Origin: Halorussus gelatinilyticus
GTDB lineage: Archaea; Halobacteriota; Halobacteria; Halobacteriales; Haladaptataceae
Length of the DNA stretch: 64,000 nucleotides
Assembly (NCBI RefSeq): GCF_023238445.1
Contig: NZ_CP096658.1
Span: 3,100,001-3,164,000 of the forward strand
Direction of reading: 5' to 3'
In this document: in pieces, positions 18,778 to 26,908 of the stretch
How positions within the stretch are numbered: the stretch's first letter is position 1
Layout: every line of letters begins with the position of its first letter
The notes under the pieces: model-generated
Seen by the model: the letters and a program-made list of their open reading frames with translations, nothing else
The model's database searches: none
What the model was told of the DNA's origin: nothing
Program-made: the position numbers and the translations under genes

Positions 18778-19493
18778 TTGTACCCTCCGAGAGTTCCCTG
18801 AAAATCGGTCGGGCTTCGATACGGATCGATAATTTCGTCGGTCAAGTGTCGCATCGCCTCAGCCTGGATCGCCATCTCGATCTTGCGGCCGTAGAGCGTG
18901 ATACGACCGGTATCGTCGAACCCAACTTCGACCTGGATATTTCGGTCCGGGAGATCGACACGGACCTGTTCGAATGGATCCCCGAAGTATTGCTCCCACC
19001 AGTCCGTGTCTCTCAGGTCGCCCCTATCTTGAGCCGAAACGTGGTCTGGTCTTTCGCGCCTGCTCGGACTGACGTCGACACGTTGGACGCGGCTGGATTC
19101 CTCGATGACCGTTCGCAGGTCATCTTCGTCGAACTCTACCGTCTCAAATCTCACGTCCTCATCGAGAACTCCCGTGAGTGTCGTGAGAATCTCCTGTTCA
19201 ACCTCCTTTGTCGCCTTCTCGATGGCGACATATCCGTTCTGGAGGAAGAGGATCGGATACCGTTTCGCGCGTTTCGTTTGTTCGGTGCCTTCGAGCGTGG
19301 TCCGGTCGTAGTACGTCTCACGACCATACTCAGCCCAGCATAGCCCATCTACTCCCTCGGTGAACGTGTGCGGAAGCATTCCGCTGTGAAGGTCGACGTC
19401 CGAGTCGAACGCCGAGGTAGCCTCGATTCCGGCTTCGATCTCTTCCGTGTCGATGCTCTCGTCTCGCAGTGGCACAATTTTGTAACTAGCCAT
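18774..19493 (-). CDS. Unknown 239-aa protein in the Argonaute operon
   Basis: I recognise no family. The protein is acidic and mixed alpha/beta, with no membrane segment or Cys cluster. The C-terminal ~90 residues (VRVDLPDRNIQVEVGFDD..RITLYGRKIEMAIQAEAM) look like a beta-hairpin plus helix. It overlaps the AAA+ gene upstream by 8 nt and the DUF2797 gene downstream by ATGA, so it is made as part of the operon. A structural or adaptor role is possible, but nothing in the sequence shows it. Confidence 0.7.
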   Translation of the reverse strand: MASYKIVPLRDESIDTEEIEAGIEATSAFDSDVDLHSGMLPHTFTEGVDGLCWAEYGRETYYDRTTLEGTEQTKRAKRYPILFLQNGYVAIEKATKEVEQEILTTLTGVLDEDVRFETVEFDEDDLRTVIEESSRVQRVDVSPSRRERPDHVSAQDRGDLRDTDWWEQYFGDPFEQVRVDLPDRNIQVEVGFDDTGRITLYGRKIEMAIQAEAMRHLTDEIIDPYRSPTDFQGTLGGYK

Positions 19494-20607
19494 CGAACTC
19501 GGCCTCCTGGTTGATTCGTCGTTGGATGAACGGTTCCAATGTCTCGGTCACTCGATAGAACGCGCGTCGTCCCTCTCGGTCGCGTTCTACAAATCCTCTG
19601 TCGCTGAGTTCCCGGAGGTGGTAGGAGATGGTCGATTTGTCGCGGTGGAGTTCCTCAACCAGTGTGCCTGGTTGGACACCCCGGTCATTTGGAAGTTGGA
19701 GTATCTGTTTCAATACTGTAAGCTTTGACTCTGAGAGGTTCTGGACACGTGTACTCGCATCGGCCAAGTGGAGTCGGTCAGCAGCCGAGTTCGTGGCTGC
19801 TACGTCTCCTGGATCCAGTTCTTTCCGGAAGGCCTCTTGGAGCGACTCTAACGCGAGGATGTGAATCAAGCGCGGGATCCCCTCGCTTAGCTCATGGATG
19901 CGCTCCATGGTGTCCGACGGGAGTGTAAACTCGTTCTCGGAGAGCACCTCGAAGATGATGCGTAGCGTTTTGTCGGTGTCTTTGCGGGGGAACGCATCAA
20001 GGTAGATCTCTTTCGAGGGCGGGAGGGCGTCTTGGATTCGCCCTCGGTTGATGCCCCACCGTTCAGGCGTCCAAGTCGTCACGAATAGGCCGCTGTCTAC
20101 AGCCTGTCTGAGTTCGGTGAGTGAGGTTTCGATTCGCTTGTCTAGGCCACAATCATCGATACAGACGATTGGGGTTTCGAGTTCGGTCAGCCCGTGAGCG
20201 AACTCATCGAGAAGGAATCCTTTGTCGGCCTTCTTTCCGAGATCCGTCGCGTCGATGAACTTCGTATCGATGTCCTCGGAGAGTCCCGTGAGAAACGAGA
20301 TGACCGTGTGGAGTAACTGAGTCTTCCCGATCCCTGACGGTCCGATTACAGGGGTGTGATAGACATCCTGTTGCTGGGTTACGAAGCCCGCGTACTCACC
20401 GACTTCGTCAAGCGCATCTTCGTGATTCACCGCTTTTTCAGGGTAGTTTCGGAAGTATTCTGTGAGTCGGTTGCGGCTGGCTTGTTCTGCTTGGAACCCG
20501 TGATCCGACAACCAGACTTCGTAGCTTCCGATGTGCCCCTGTTGTCCGCGTTCGAAGGCTTCTCGGAAGCGGTTTTTCTTGTCTTCGTCTCCGTTGCCCG
20601 GTTCCAT
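19486..20607 (-). CDS. AAA+ ATPase with C-terminal winged helix
   Basis: Residues 89-96 are Walker A GPSGIGKT and residues ~146-152 are Walker B PIVCIDD. The AAA+ core is followed by a lid with SEGIPRLIHILALESL, the layout of Orc1/Cdc6, TniB and related STAND/AAA proteins. Residues ~285-360 are a winged helix with an ArsR/MarR-like recognition segment (DKSTISYHLRELSDRGFV). It is the first gene of the Argonaute operon. The ATG at 20607 is preferred to a TTG three codons upstream. It could be a DNA-loading ATPase for the system, or an ATP-dependent regulator binding the divergent promoter. Canonical Orc1/Cdc6 identity is not supported. Confidence 0.75.
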   Translation of the reverse strand: MEPGNGDEDKKNRFREAFERGQQGHIGSYEVWLSDHGFQAEQASRNRLTEYFRNYPEKAVNHEDALDEVGEYAGFVTQQQDVYHTPVIGPSGIGKTQLLHTVISFLTGLSEDIDTKFIDATDLGKKADKGFLLDEFAHGLTELETPIVCIDDCGLDKRIETSLTELRQAVDSGLFVTTWTPERWGINRGRIQDALPPSKEIYLDAFPRKDTDKTLRIIFEVLSENEFTLPSDTMERIHELSEGIPRLIHILALESLQEAFRKELDPGDVAATNSAADRLHLADASTRVQNLSESKLTVLKQILQLPNDRGVQPGTLVEELHRDKSTISYHLRELSDRGFVERDREGRRAFYRVTETLEPFIQRRINQEAEFDG

Positions 20608-20687
20608 CAGTTCCAACGCCTCAAACTATCCAAGATATCCAAAACTATTAAAACCTATTGCTTTGATTGACTATCTGTGGTAGCCAC
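20608..20687. promoter_or_regulatory. Divergent promoter between the Argonaute and Mre11 operons
   Basis: Only 80 bp separate the two start codons. The centre is AT-rich (ACTATTAAAACC, about 20644-20655) and can supply TATA elements on both strands, about 35-40 nt from each ATG. A direct repeat TATCCAA (20627-20633 and 20636-20642) lies on the Argonaute-operon side and could be an operator. The shared control region implies that the two operons are expressed together. Confidence 0.6.
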
Positions 20688-22196
20688 ATGTTGACGCTCA
20701 CGCACATCGCGGACACGCACCTCGGCCACCGGCAGTACGGGTTGAAACAACGAGAGGACGACATGGTGTCGACGACGCGTGCTGCATTCCGTGAAATGGT
20801 CGAGGAGCACGAGACGGACGCGATTCTGCTACCCGGGGATCTGTTCCACTCGCGGGATCTCCGCCCGAAGGTCCTCGACCAAGCAGAACAGGAACTAAGC
20901 AGATTACCGGACGACGTGCCGGTGTTAGTATCCCGAGGGAACCACGACGAGAACTTGACGCCACGCGAGGTGACGTGGCTAAATTATCTGCATCGGCGTG
21001 GCCACATCGTGTTTCTGAAGGCAGACCTGGAGGCGGATCCGGAAACCGCTCGGTTCGACCCGTACGACCCGAGTGACCCGGGGGATTACGCTGGATTCTA
21101 CGACATCGAGGTCGAGGAGTGCGACGGGCCGGTTCGGGTGTTCGGACTCCAATGGCGAGGCGCAAGAACGAGGCAAGCGTTGCAACAGGTGGCAAACGGG
21201 ATTGAAGCAGCGAACGCCGAGCACGGTGAACCGGCAGCGACCGTGCTACTGGCGCATTTCGGAATGGAGGATGAGGTCCCGACGCTCGGCGGGACGGTAA
21301 CGCACGGGGAACTCCGAGATGTGAAAGAGCACGTGGATTATTTGGCACTCGGACATATCCACAAGCGGTACGAGGCTGCTGACTGGATCTATAACCCTGG
21401 CTCCCCGGAAGCGCACAACACGCGCGAAGGCCGCCACGACTGGGAGCACGGCTACTGTTCAATTGCGCTATCTTCCAACGGAAACGAGGCCGAAGACGCG
21501 GTTGAGTACGAAGTGGACCACCACTCGACCAAGCGACGGCCGTACTACCAGGTGGAGTTCGATGTAACGTCGTACGACTCGCCGAGTGAACTCAAAACCG
21601 GGTTCCAAGAGCATGTCCGAGGAGAGCAATCGAACATTGACGAGTATTGCCAGAAGGAGGCGTTCACAGCGAATGGTAATCCCCGCGCGCCGATCATCGA
21701 TCTGCGGTTCACCGGGACATTACAGTTCAGTCGGGGAGACTTCCGGACGGATGAGCTCGCAGAGTGGCTGAAAGACGAGTGTGATGCTCTGTACGTGCAG
21801 GTGAACACAGGGATCCGGACGGCGGACGTGCAGCAACTGATCTCCGAAATCGACGAAGAGGAAGTGTTCCAGGATGGGCGGTTGAACACGAACGCGTTGG
21901 AACACCGGGTGTTCGAGACGATAGCGAAGGAGTCCATCTACGATGACCACGCGGAAGACGTCGCCGACGTGCTGGGGAACGCACACCAGATGGCGCAAGC
22001 GGAAGAGGCAGTCGAAGATATCCGCGATTCGGTGAGCTCCGCACGGCAGGAACTGTTCCCTGAATTGACTGGCAACATCGTGCTTGACATCGATGAGGAC
22101 CCCTTCTCGGACACGGATCCCGATGAGGAGACTGAGTCAGGAGATGAAGAACCCAGTCGAGAGGTCAGCGATGAAGCGGAGGTGGTGCAGCAATGA
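20688..22196 (+). CDS. mre11: Mre11-like DNA repair nuclease
   Basis: The calcineurin-type phosphoesterase motifs of Mre11 are present in order: ADTHLGH (residues ~8-14), PGDLFHS, SRGNHDEN, LAHFG and GHIHKRYE, followed by a capping domain. The C-terminal ~70 residues are acidic. Mre11 is a Mn-dependent 3'-5' exonuclease and endonuclease that acts with Rad50 at DNA ends. The ATG at 20688 is chosen over a TTG at 20667. The stop overlaps the rad50 start by ATGA. First gene of the rightward operon, divergent from the Argonaute operon. Haloarchaea normally carry a chromosomal mre11-rad50 as well, so this is likely a second, element-encoded copy. Confidence 0.92.
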   Translation: MLTLTHIADTHLGHRQYGLKQREDDMVSTTRAAFREMVEEHETDAILLPGDLFHSRDLRPKVLDQAEQELSRLPDDVPVLVSRGNHDENLTPREVTWLNYLHRRGHIVFLKADLEADPETARFDPYDPSDPGDYAGFYDIEVEECDGPVRVFGLQWRGARTRQALQQVANGIEAANAEHGEPAATVLLAHFGMEDEVPTLGGTVTHGELRDVKEHVDYLALGHIHKRYEAADWIYNPGSPEAHNTREGRHDWEHGYCSIALSSNGNEAEDAVEYEVDHHSTKRRPYYQVEFDVTSYDSPSELKTGFQEHVRGEQSNIDEYCQKEAFTANGNPRAPIIDLRFTGTLQFSRGDFRTDELAEWLKDECDALYVQVNTGIRTADVQQLISEIDEEEVFQDGRLNTNALEHRVFETIAKESIYDDHAEDVADVLGNAHQMAQAEEAVEDIRDSVSSARQELFPELTGNIVLDIDEDPFSDTDPDEETESGDEEPSREVSDEAEVVQQ

Positions 22197-24904
22197 AGAT
22201 TACTGAGGTAGCGTTAGAGGATATCAAGTCGTACGAGGGGCGGACAGTCGTGTCGATTGAAGGCGGTGTGACCGCAATCCTCGGTGAGAACGGCGCGGGG
22301 AAATCGACGATTCAGGAAGCGATTGGGTTCGCATTATTTGACTCGCTGCCGTTCAACAATAAGGACTTCGTGCGCGAGGACGCGAGTTCTGGGACTGTTG
22401 AGGTCACATTTGAGCAGGAGACCGCAAAGGGACAGCAACGCTTCCGCGTGACGCGGTCAGCCGGGCGGTCAAACTACGGCGTCCACAGGTACGATTCCGA
22501 GAACGAAGAGTGGATCAACCAAGACATCGATTCCAAATCCCAACTCATCAAATGGTTGTGCGCCCGGTTCGACGTCGAAGATAAAGAGGAGCTGCAGAGC
22601 CTGTGGAAGTCGTGTATCGGCGTTCCGCAGACACGATTCCTCTCTGACTTTGCGGACAATCCGAAGCCACGGAAGGAGAAGTTCGATGCGCTGCTGAATC
22701 TGGATGCGTACGAAGAGTCCTGGAATCGGCTCAAGGACATTCCGGATGCGATTGAGCAGGAGGAACAGAAGCTCCGTGAGGAGATTGCAGGGCTCACGAG
22801 TACGGTACAGGACCTGCCGGACAAGCGGGCGAAAGCGGAATCGCTGGCCGACGAGGTCGCATCAATCGAAGCCGAGATTGAGCGGAAAACCGACGAGCTG
22901 ACTGAGAAAAAAACAGAGCACGAAGAGTTAGAAGCCGTCCAGAATGAAATCGACAGCCTCGAACAGGAGGTGCGGTCACAGGAGCAGGAGATCGAGGCTA
23001 CCAAGCGAGAGCTAGAAGCTGCAGAGAAGGAACTTCGCGCCGCTCAGAAGGCACAGGAGAAATGTGAGGAGAACCGTGAGGGGTATCGCCGGCACGAGGA
23101 AGCGAGTAAGCGGCTGGACGAGCTGGAGGAACGAGAGAGCGAGCGGGACACGCTTGCTGAGCGGAAAGACGAGCAGAAACAGGAGGTCTCGTCGGTCGAA
23201 TTCGAGGTGAACCAGCTTGAAGATGACTTAGAGACGCTGCAGTCGGCGCAGGAAACGTTGGAGGAGCGTGAGGACGAGAAACAGCGGTACGAAGAACTTG
23301 ACGAGAAGATCAACTCGCTACAGCAGCGTGAGGGCGAGGTCGAGGAACTACAGGAACGAATCGACGATCTCACCGGAGATATTAGCGAGAAGCAAGAGAA
23401 GGTGGAGTCGCTCGAAGCGAAAGTTGAGGTCATCGAGGAAGAGTGGGAGGCGACGACGCGTCCGGGGGAACTCGACGAGAAGATTAACGAGCGGAAGGCG
23501 CGCCGGAAGCAACTGAAGAACGAACGGGAACAGCTCGAAGAGCAGTTGGAGCGACTGCGAGATACGGATGTGGATGCGCCGTGTCCGACGTGTGACCGAC
23601 CACTGAAGGAGGAACACCGGTCGGACGCAATCGACCAGCGCGAAGAACGGATCGAAGATATCGACACAGAACGTAAGGAGCTCAGCGAGGAACTCTCTGT
23701 TCTACGCGACCGTCGGGAGGAGGCCCGAAACGTCAAGCAACGTGCCGATAAGCTCCCGGTTCACCGTGAGAAGATCGAATCGTTGGAAGGAGAGGTCGAG
23801 AATCTCCAGGCAGAGAAGTCGGAGGCAGAGGAGACACTAGAGGACCTCGAAGAAGAACTGGCGGAACTGCCAGAACTCGAAGCAGAACGGGATGAACTGC
23901 AGGAAGCGTATGACGAGTACGAGACTGCGGAGTTCCGAGTGCAGGAGCACGCGGACATCCCTGACGAATTAGAGGAGAAACGGGCAGAGCTTGATGCTAC
24001 CAACTCGAAGTTGGAGGAGATCAACGACGAGTTGGCGGAATACGAAGGGCTGGACGAGAAACTGGCCGAGGTCAAGGAGACACTGGAGGAGACCGAGTCG
24101 GCGTATCAGACGTACATCAAGCACGAGCAACAGGCCTCCCAGGTAGAGGAACGGCAACAGGCCGTCAACGAGACGGAAGAGGAACTGGCCGAGCTCAAAG
24201 ACGCCCTTGACGAGACGAAAGCCGAGCTCGAAGAGACGAAAGCAGCGTTCGACGAGGAGCGACTTCAGGCGCTTGAGTCGAACATCGAGGACCTCAAAGG
24301 TGAGATAGAGCGAGCGAAAGGCTCGCTCGAAGAAAAGAAGGAGAATCTCACCGAGACGCGCGAGGAAACCCAGCGCTTAGAGACGGCGTTGGAGGAACGG
24401 CAGGAGAAGCTCCAGCAGTTGAAGGAGCTGAAAGCCGATCACCAGTTCGCGGAGTGGGTCCGGGAGAATGTTCGGGAGGCAGGGCCGAAGATGCGGGAAA
24501 TCATCACCGACCGAATCGGGGCGCGGGCGAACGAGTTGTTCCGGACGATCCGCGGTGCGTCCGCGGAAACGCTTGAGTGGACGAGTGATTACGAGATCGT
24601 CGTTCACGACGCGGACGTGAAGAAGTCGTTCTCGACGCTAAGCGGTGGTGAGAAGATGGCGGCTGCGCTCGCGGTTCGGCTCGCCATCCTCGAACAGCTG
24701 GCGTCGGTCGGCGTCGCGTTCCTGGACGAGCCGACGGCGAATCTCGACCGGCAGAAGAAACGCAACCTGGTGTCACAACTGAAGCAGCTGGATAGCTTCG
24801 AGCAGCTCACTGTCATCAGTCACGACGAGACGTTCGACTCGATGACGGACTACACGATCTCCGTGACGAAAGACCGGCAGACGTCGGAGGTGACGGTCAA
24901 TTAA
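22193..24904 (+). CDS. rad50: Rad50-like SMC-family ATPase
   Basis: N-terminal Walker A ILGENGAGKST (residues ~29-39), then a coiled coil of very high Glu/Lys/Arg content with a zinc hook CPTC at residues 464-467, the returning coiled coil, then the ABC signature LSGGEKMAAALAVRLA and Walker B VAFLDEPTANLD. All Rad50 elements are present and the length (903 aa) is normal. It forms the Mre11-Rad50 complex that tethers and processes DNA ends. It overlaps mre11 by ATGA and nurA by TAATG, indicating coupled translation. Confidence 0.93.
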   Translation: MKITEVALEDIKSYEGRTVVSIEGGVTAILGENGAGKSTIQEAIGFALFDSLPFNNKDFVREDASSGTVEVTFEQETAKGQQRFRVTRSAGRSNYGVHRYDSENEEWINQDIDSKSQLIKWLCARFDVEDKEELQSLWKSCIGVPQTRFLSDFADNPKPRKEKFDALLNLDAYEESWNRLKDIPDAIEQEEQKLREEIAGLTSTVQDLPDKRAKAESLADEVASIEAEIERKTDELTEKKTEHEELEAVQNEIDSLEQEVRSQEQEIEATKRELEAAEKELRAAQKAQEKCEENREGYRRHEEASKRLDELEERESERDTLAERKDEQKQEVSSVEFEVNQLEDDLETLQSAQETLEEREDEKQRYEELDEKINSLQQREGEVEELQERIDDLTGDISEKQEKVESLEAKVEVIEEEWEATTRPGELDEKINERKARRKQLKNEREQLEEQLERLRDTDVDAPCPTCDRPLKEEHRSDAIDQREERIEDIDTERKELSEELSVLRDRREEARNVKQRADKLPVHREKIESLEGEVENLQAEKSEAEETLEDLEEELAELPELEAERDELQEAYDEYETAEFRVQEHADIPDELEEKRAELDATNSKLEEINDELAEYEGLDEKLAEVKETLEETESAYQTYIKHEQQASQVEERQQAVNETEEELAELKDALDETKAELEETKAAFDEERLQALESNIEDLKGEIERAKGSLEEKKENLTETREETQRLETALEERQEKLQQLKELKADHQFAEWVRENVREAGPKMREIITDRIGARANELFRTIRGASAETLEWTSDYEIVVHDADVKKSFSTLSGGEKMAAALAVRLAILEQLASVGVAFLDEPTANLDRQKKRNLVSQLKQLDSFEQLTVISHDETFDSMTDYTISVTKDRQTSEVTVN

Positions 24905-26169
24905 TGCCGATTGATAAACGCGGGGTCGCCAGCGAGTTAGAGGCCAACGTCGAGACGATTGAGTCGTACCTGGAAGACGACTCCGGAATCGTCGAACGCT
25001 ACTTGGACGCGTTTCAGCGCCTCCCAGACGAGTGGACGAGCGATGAGATTCGAATGGCGTTACAGGACACGTCGTATCCGGGCGCATACCCCACGGACGC
25101 GTTCGACAACGCGACCAATGTCATCGTTCCGCACCCGGAGAGTGACGGATGGGAAAACCATGAGGAAGTCAACGAGTGGGCACGCGACATCGTCCGGGAC
25201 GTGCCCGTGATGGCTGTCGACGGGTCACAGCTCCCGCCGACCACGCAGTTCAACGTCCCGGTCGCATACGTGCAGTCGGCATGGGCGGTGAATCATCACC
25301 ACGCGGAAGGCCGACTCGACCGGAGCGTCGAAGGACGACTACTGACGCCTGACGAGGTGACACAGGAATCGGAAGACGGCGATTACCGGTTCGTCGATTC
25401 GCAGCTCGTCGGTCATCATCGCTACGAACACGAAGGGCAGCTCCTGATCGAGAAGTTGTCAGATCTGGCCGCTGCTCGTGACGCGGGAGATATCGAATAC
25501 GCGCCAATAGTGTTCTACGACGGGCCGTTGATCGCGTCGTTTGCGAACCCGTTGAAGCCTGAAACCCGGGAGCGATATCTCTCGACGTTGAGCCGGGTGA
25601 TCGCGGCAAGCCAACACCATGAAATTCCGCTGGTCGGATACGTCGCGGGTTCGAGTGCGACGGAGTTGGTGAAAATGACGCGGCTCCTGTGGCGTGAGGA
25701 GTTCGAAGATGATCGCGTCATTCCGGACGCTCACGTACTGGCAGAGTTGATGAGTCCCTGGGGCGACACGACGGTTCCGTTTATCTCGAAGCGAGACGGA
25801 AGTGTCGACGCGTTACAGGCGACGTACGAGGGTGAGACCTACGAGTTCCGTGATGACATTCTGTTCTCGTATCTGAACGTGCCACCGGGGGCTGGACTAG
25901 ACCGTATCGAATTCCCCGGGTGGCTGTGCCGTCGTGACGGTCCTGACGGGTGCGAGTCGATGTACGAGTACACCGTCGAGATTGTCCGCGCAGAGGCCGG
26001 TATCGGGCGCGGCTACCCCGAGATCCTCCAGCAGGTGGACAGTGATGCTGTGCTGGACCACCAAGACCGCCAAGAGTTTCACCGGGTCGTGCAGCGCTGG
26101 GCCGAATCGAACGACGTGCCACTGGAATGGAACGCCAAGGCACTAAGCAAGGAACTCCGCCGCCGATGA
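24904..26169 (+). CDS. nurA: NurA-family nuclease
   Basis: The NurA active-site segment AVDGSQLPP (Asp106) is followed by VAYVQSAW, a VFYDGPLI strand (second acidic residue) and a C-terminal H.F...VQRWAE helix. NurA is the 5'-3' nuclease partner of HerA and works with Mre11-Rad50 to generate 3' single strands in archaea. The start overlaps the rad50 stop (TAATG). The stop overlaps a 26-aa mini-ORF (ATGA). At 421 aa it is close to the usual archaeal length. Confidence 0.85.
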   Translation: MPIDKRGVASELEANVETIESYLEDDSGIVERYLDAFQRLPDEWTSDEIRMALQDTSYPGAYPTDAFDNATNVIVPHPESDGWENHEEVNEWARDIVRDVPVMAVDGSQLPPTTQFNVPVAYVQSAWAVNHHHAEGRLDRSVEGRLLTPDEVTQESEDGDYRFVDSQLVGHHRYEHEGQLLIEKLSDLAAARDAGDIEYAPIVFYDGPLIASFANPLKPETRERYLSTLSRVIAASQHHEIPLVGYVAGSSATELVKMTRLLWREEFEDDRVIPDAHVLAELMSPWGDTTVPFISKRDGSVDALQATYEGETYEFRDDILFSYLNVPPGAGLDRIEFPGWLCRRDGPDGCESMYEYTVEIVRAEAGIGRGYPEILQQVDSDAVLDHQDRQEFHRVVQRWAESNDVPLEWNAKALSKELRRR

Positions 26170-26246
26170 CAGACCCACATATATCAGAGATGATCAGAGC
26201 ACCGCTCGTCCGACAACCCCGAAGCACCCTAGAGGTGAACCTATGA
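26166..26246 (+). CDS. 26-aa mini-ORF bridging nurA and the next gene
   Basis: The ORF begins with an ATG that overlaps the nurA stop (ATGA at 26166-26169) and ends with a TGA that overlaps the next gene's ATG (ATGA at 26243-26246). The 26 residues (starting MTDPHISEMIRAPLVRQ) are slightly basic in the middle and have no known motif. Gap-free overlaps at both ends are unlikely by chance and would keep ribosomes moving through the operon. It may be a translational coupler only, or a real microprotein. Confidence 0.45.
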   Translation: MTDPHISEMIRAPLVRQPRSTLEVNL

Positions 26247-26908
26247 CAGAGTCAGTAACAGAACTCGATACCCCGGACCTCGACTCGTGTGTCCGGATCG
26301 GGAGCATCGTTTCTTCAAACAGCCACCTCGACTACGTCGTCGAGATCTTCAAAGAGCGAGATTGTGACCGGCCGCCAAAGCTTCACGAGCGCGAATTCGG
26401 GCAACCCGTCTTCATCAAGAAGGTCATTGACGGGACGGAGCATGCGGTCATGGGTGTGATTTACGACACGAAGCTCGTCGATCCTGACCAAGGTCGAACC
26501 GGTCCGCGATTAGCCCAAGACGACCAAGCGCAGTTCACACCTGGATACATCGAGGAGCGAACCACGCTCGCTGGCGTGGCGCTCCTCGGGACAGCTGTCG
26601 TGACCGACGACCGGTCGATTACCGATCCGACGCATCGGATGCCGCGGTGGACGTTAGAGGTCGATGATACGGTCTACCACTGTCCGGATGAGGTGACCGT
26701 CTCCTTCCACACCGTCGACGGGCAGATCCAGCTGGCCTACCTCGACCGACTCATCGACATTGCAGGTGACCTCGGTGCTGAGGTCATCGTCGCACTGATC
26801 GACCGGCTCCGACGGATGCTCCCCGAGGACGATTCGAACCAGCGGGTACTCGATGTGGTGGAGCAAAACATCGAGTGGCAGGCGCACGAGCGCCGGGGGG
26901 TGGTCTAA
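26243..26908 (+). CDS. HerA-associated protein, possible HAS-barrel
   Basis: A 221-aa acidic protein. The N-terminal ~150 residues are strand-rich, starting SCVRIGSIVSS and including HAVMGVIYDT, similar in pattern to the HAS beta-barrel that opens HerA. The last 60 residues are two helices (LIDIAGDLGAEVIVALIDRLRRML and a tail ending in ERRGVV). I do not recognise a named family with certainty. The gene is joined to herA by a TAATG overlap, so it is probably a HerA partner or accessory subunit. Confidence 0.6.
   Translation: MTESVTELDTPDLDSCVRIGSIVSSNSHLDYVVEIFKERDCDRPPKLHEREFGQPVFIKKVIDGTEHAVMGVIYDTKLVDPDQGRTGPRLAQDDQAQFTPGYIEERTTLAGVALLGTAVVTDDRSITDPTHRMPRWTLEVDDTVYHCPDEVTVSFHTVDGQIQLAYLDRLIDIAGDLGAEVIVALIDRLRRMLPEDDSNQRVLDVVEQNIEWQAHERRGVV

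Noticed and set aside
19486-20607. Canonical Orc1/Cdc6 identity of the AAA-wHTH protein
   Set aside because: The domain order is similar, but I cannot see convincing Orc1/Cdc6-specific motifs and the gene heads the Argonaute operon, far from the origin-like region.
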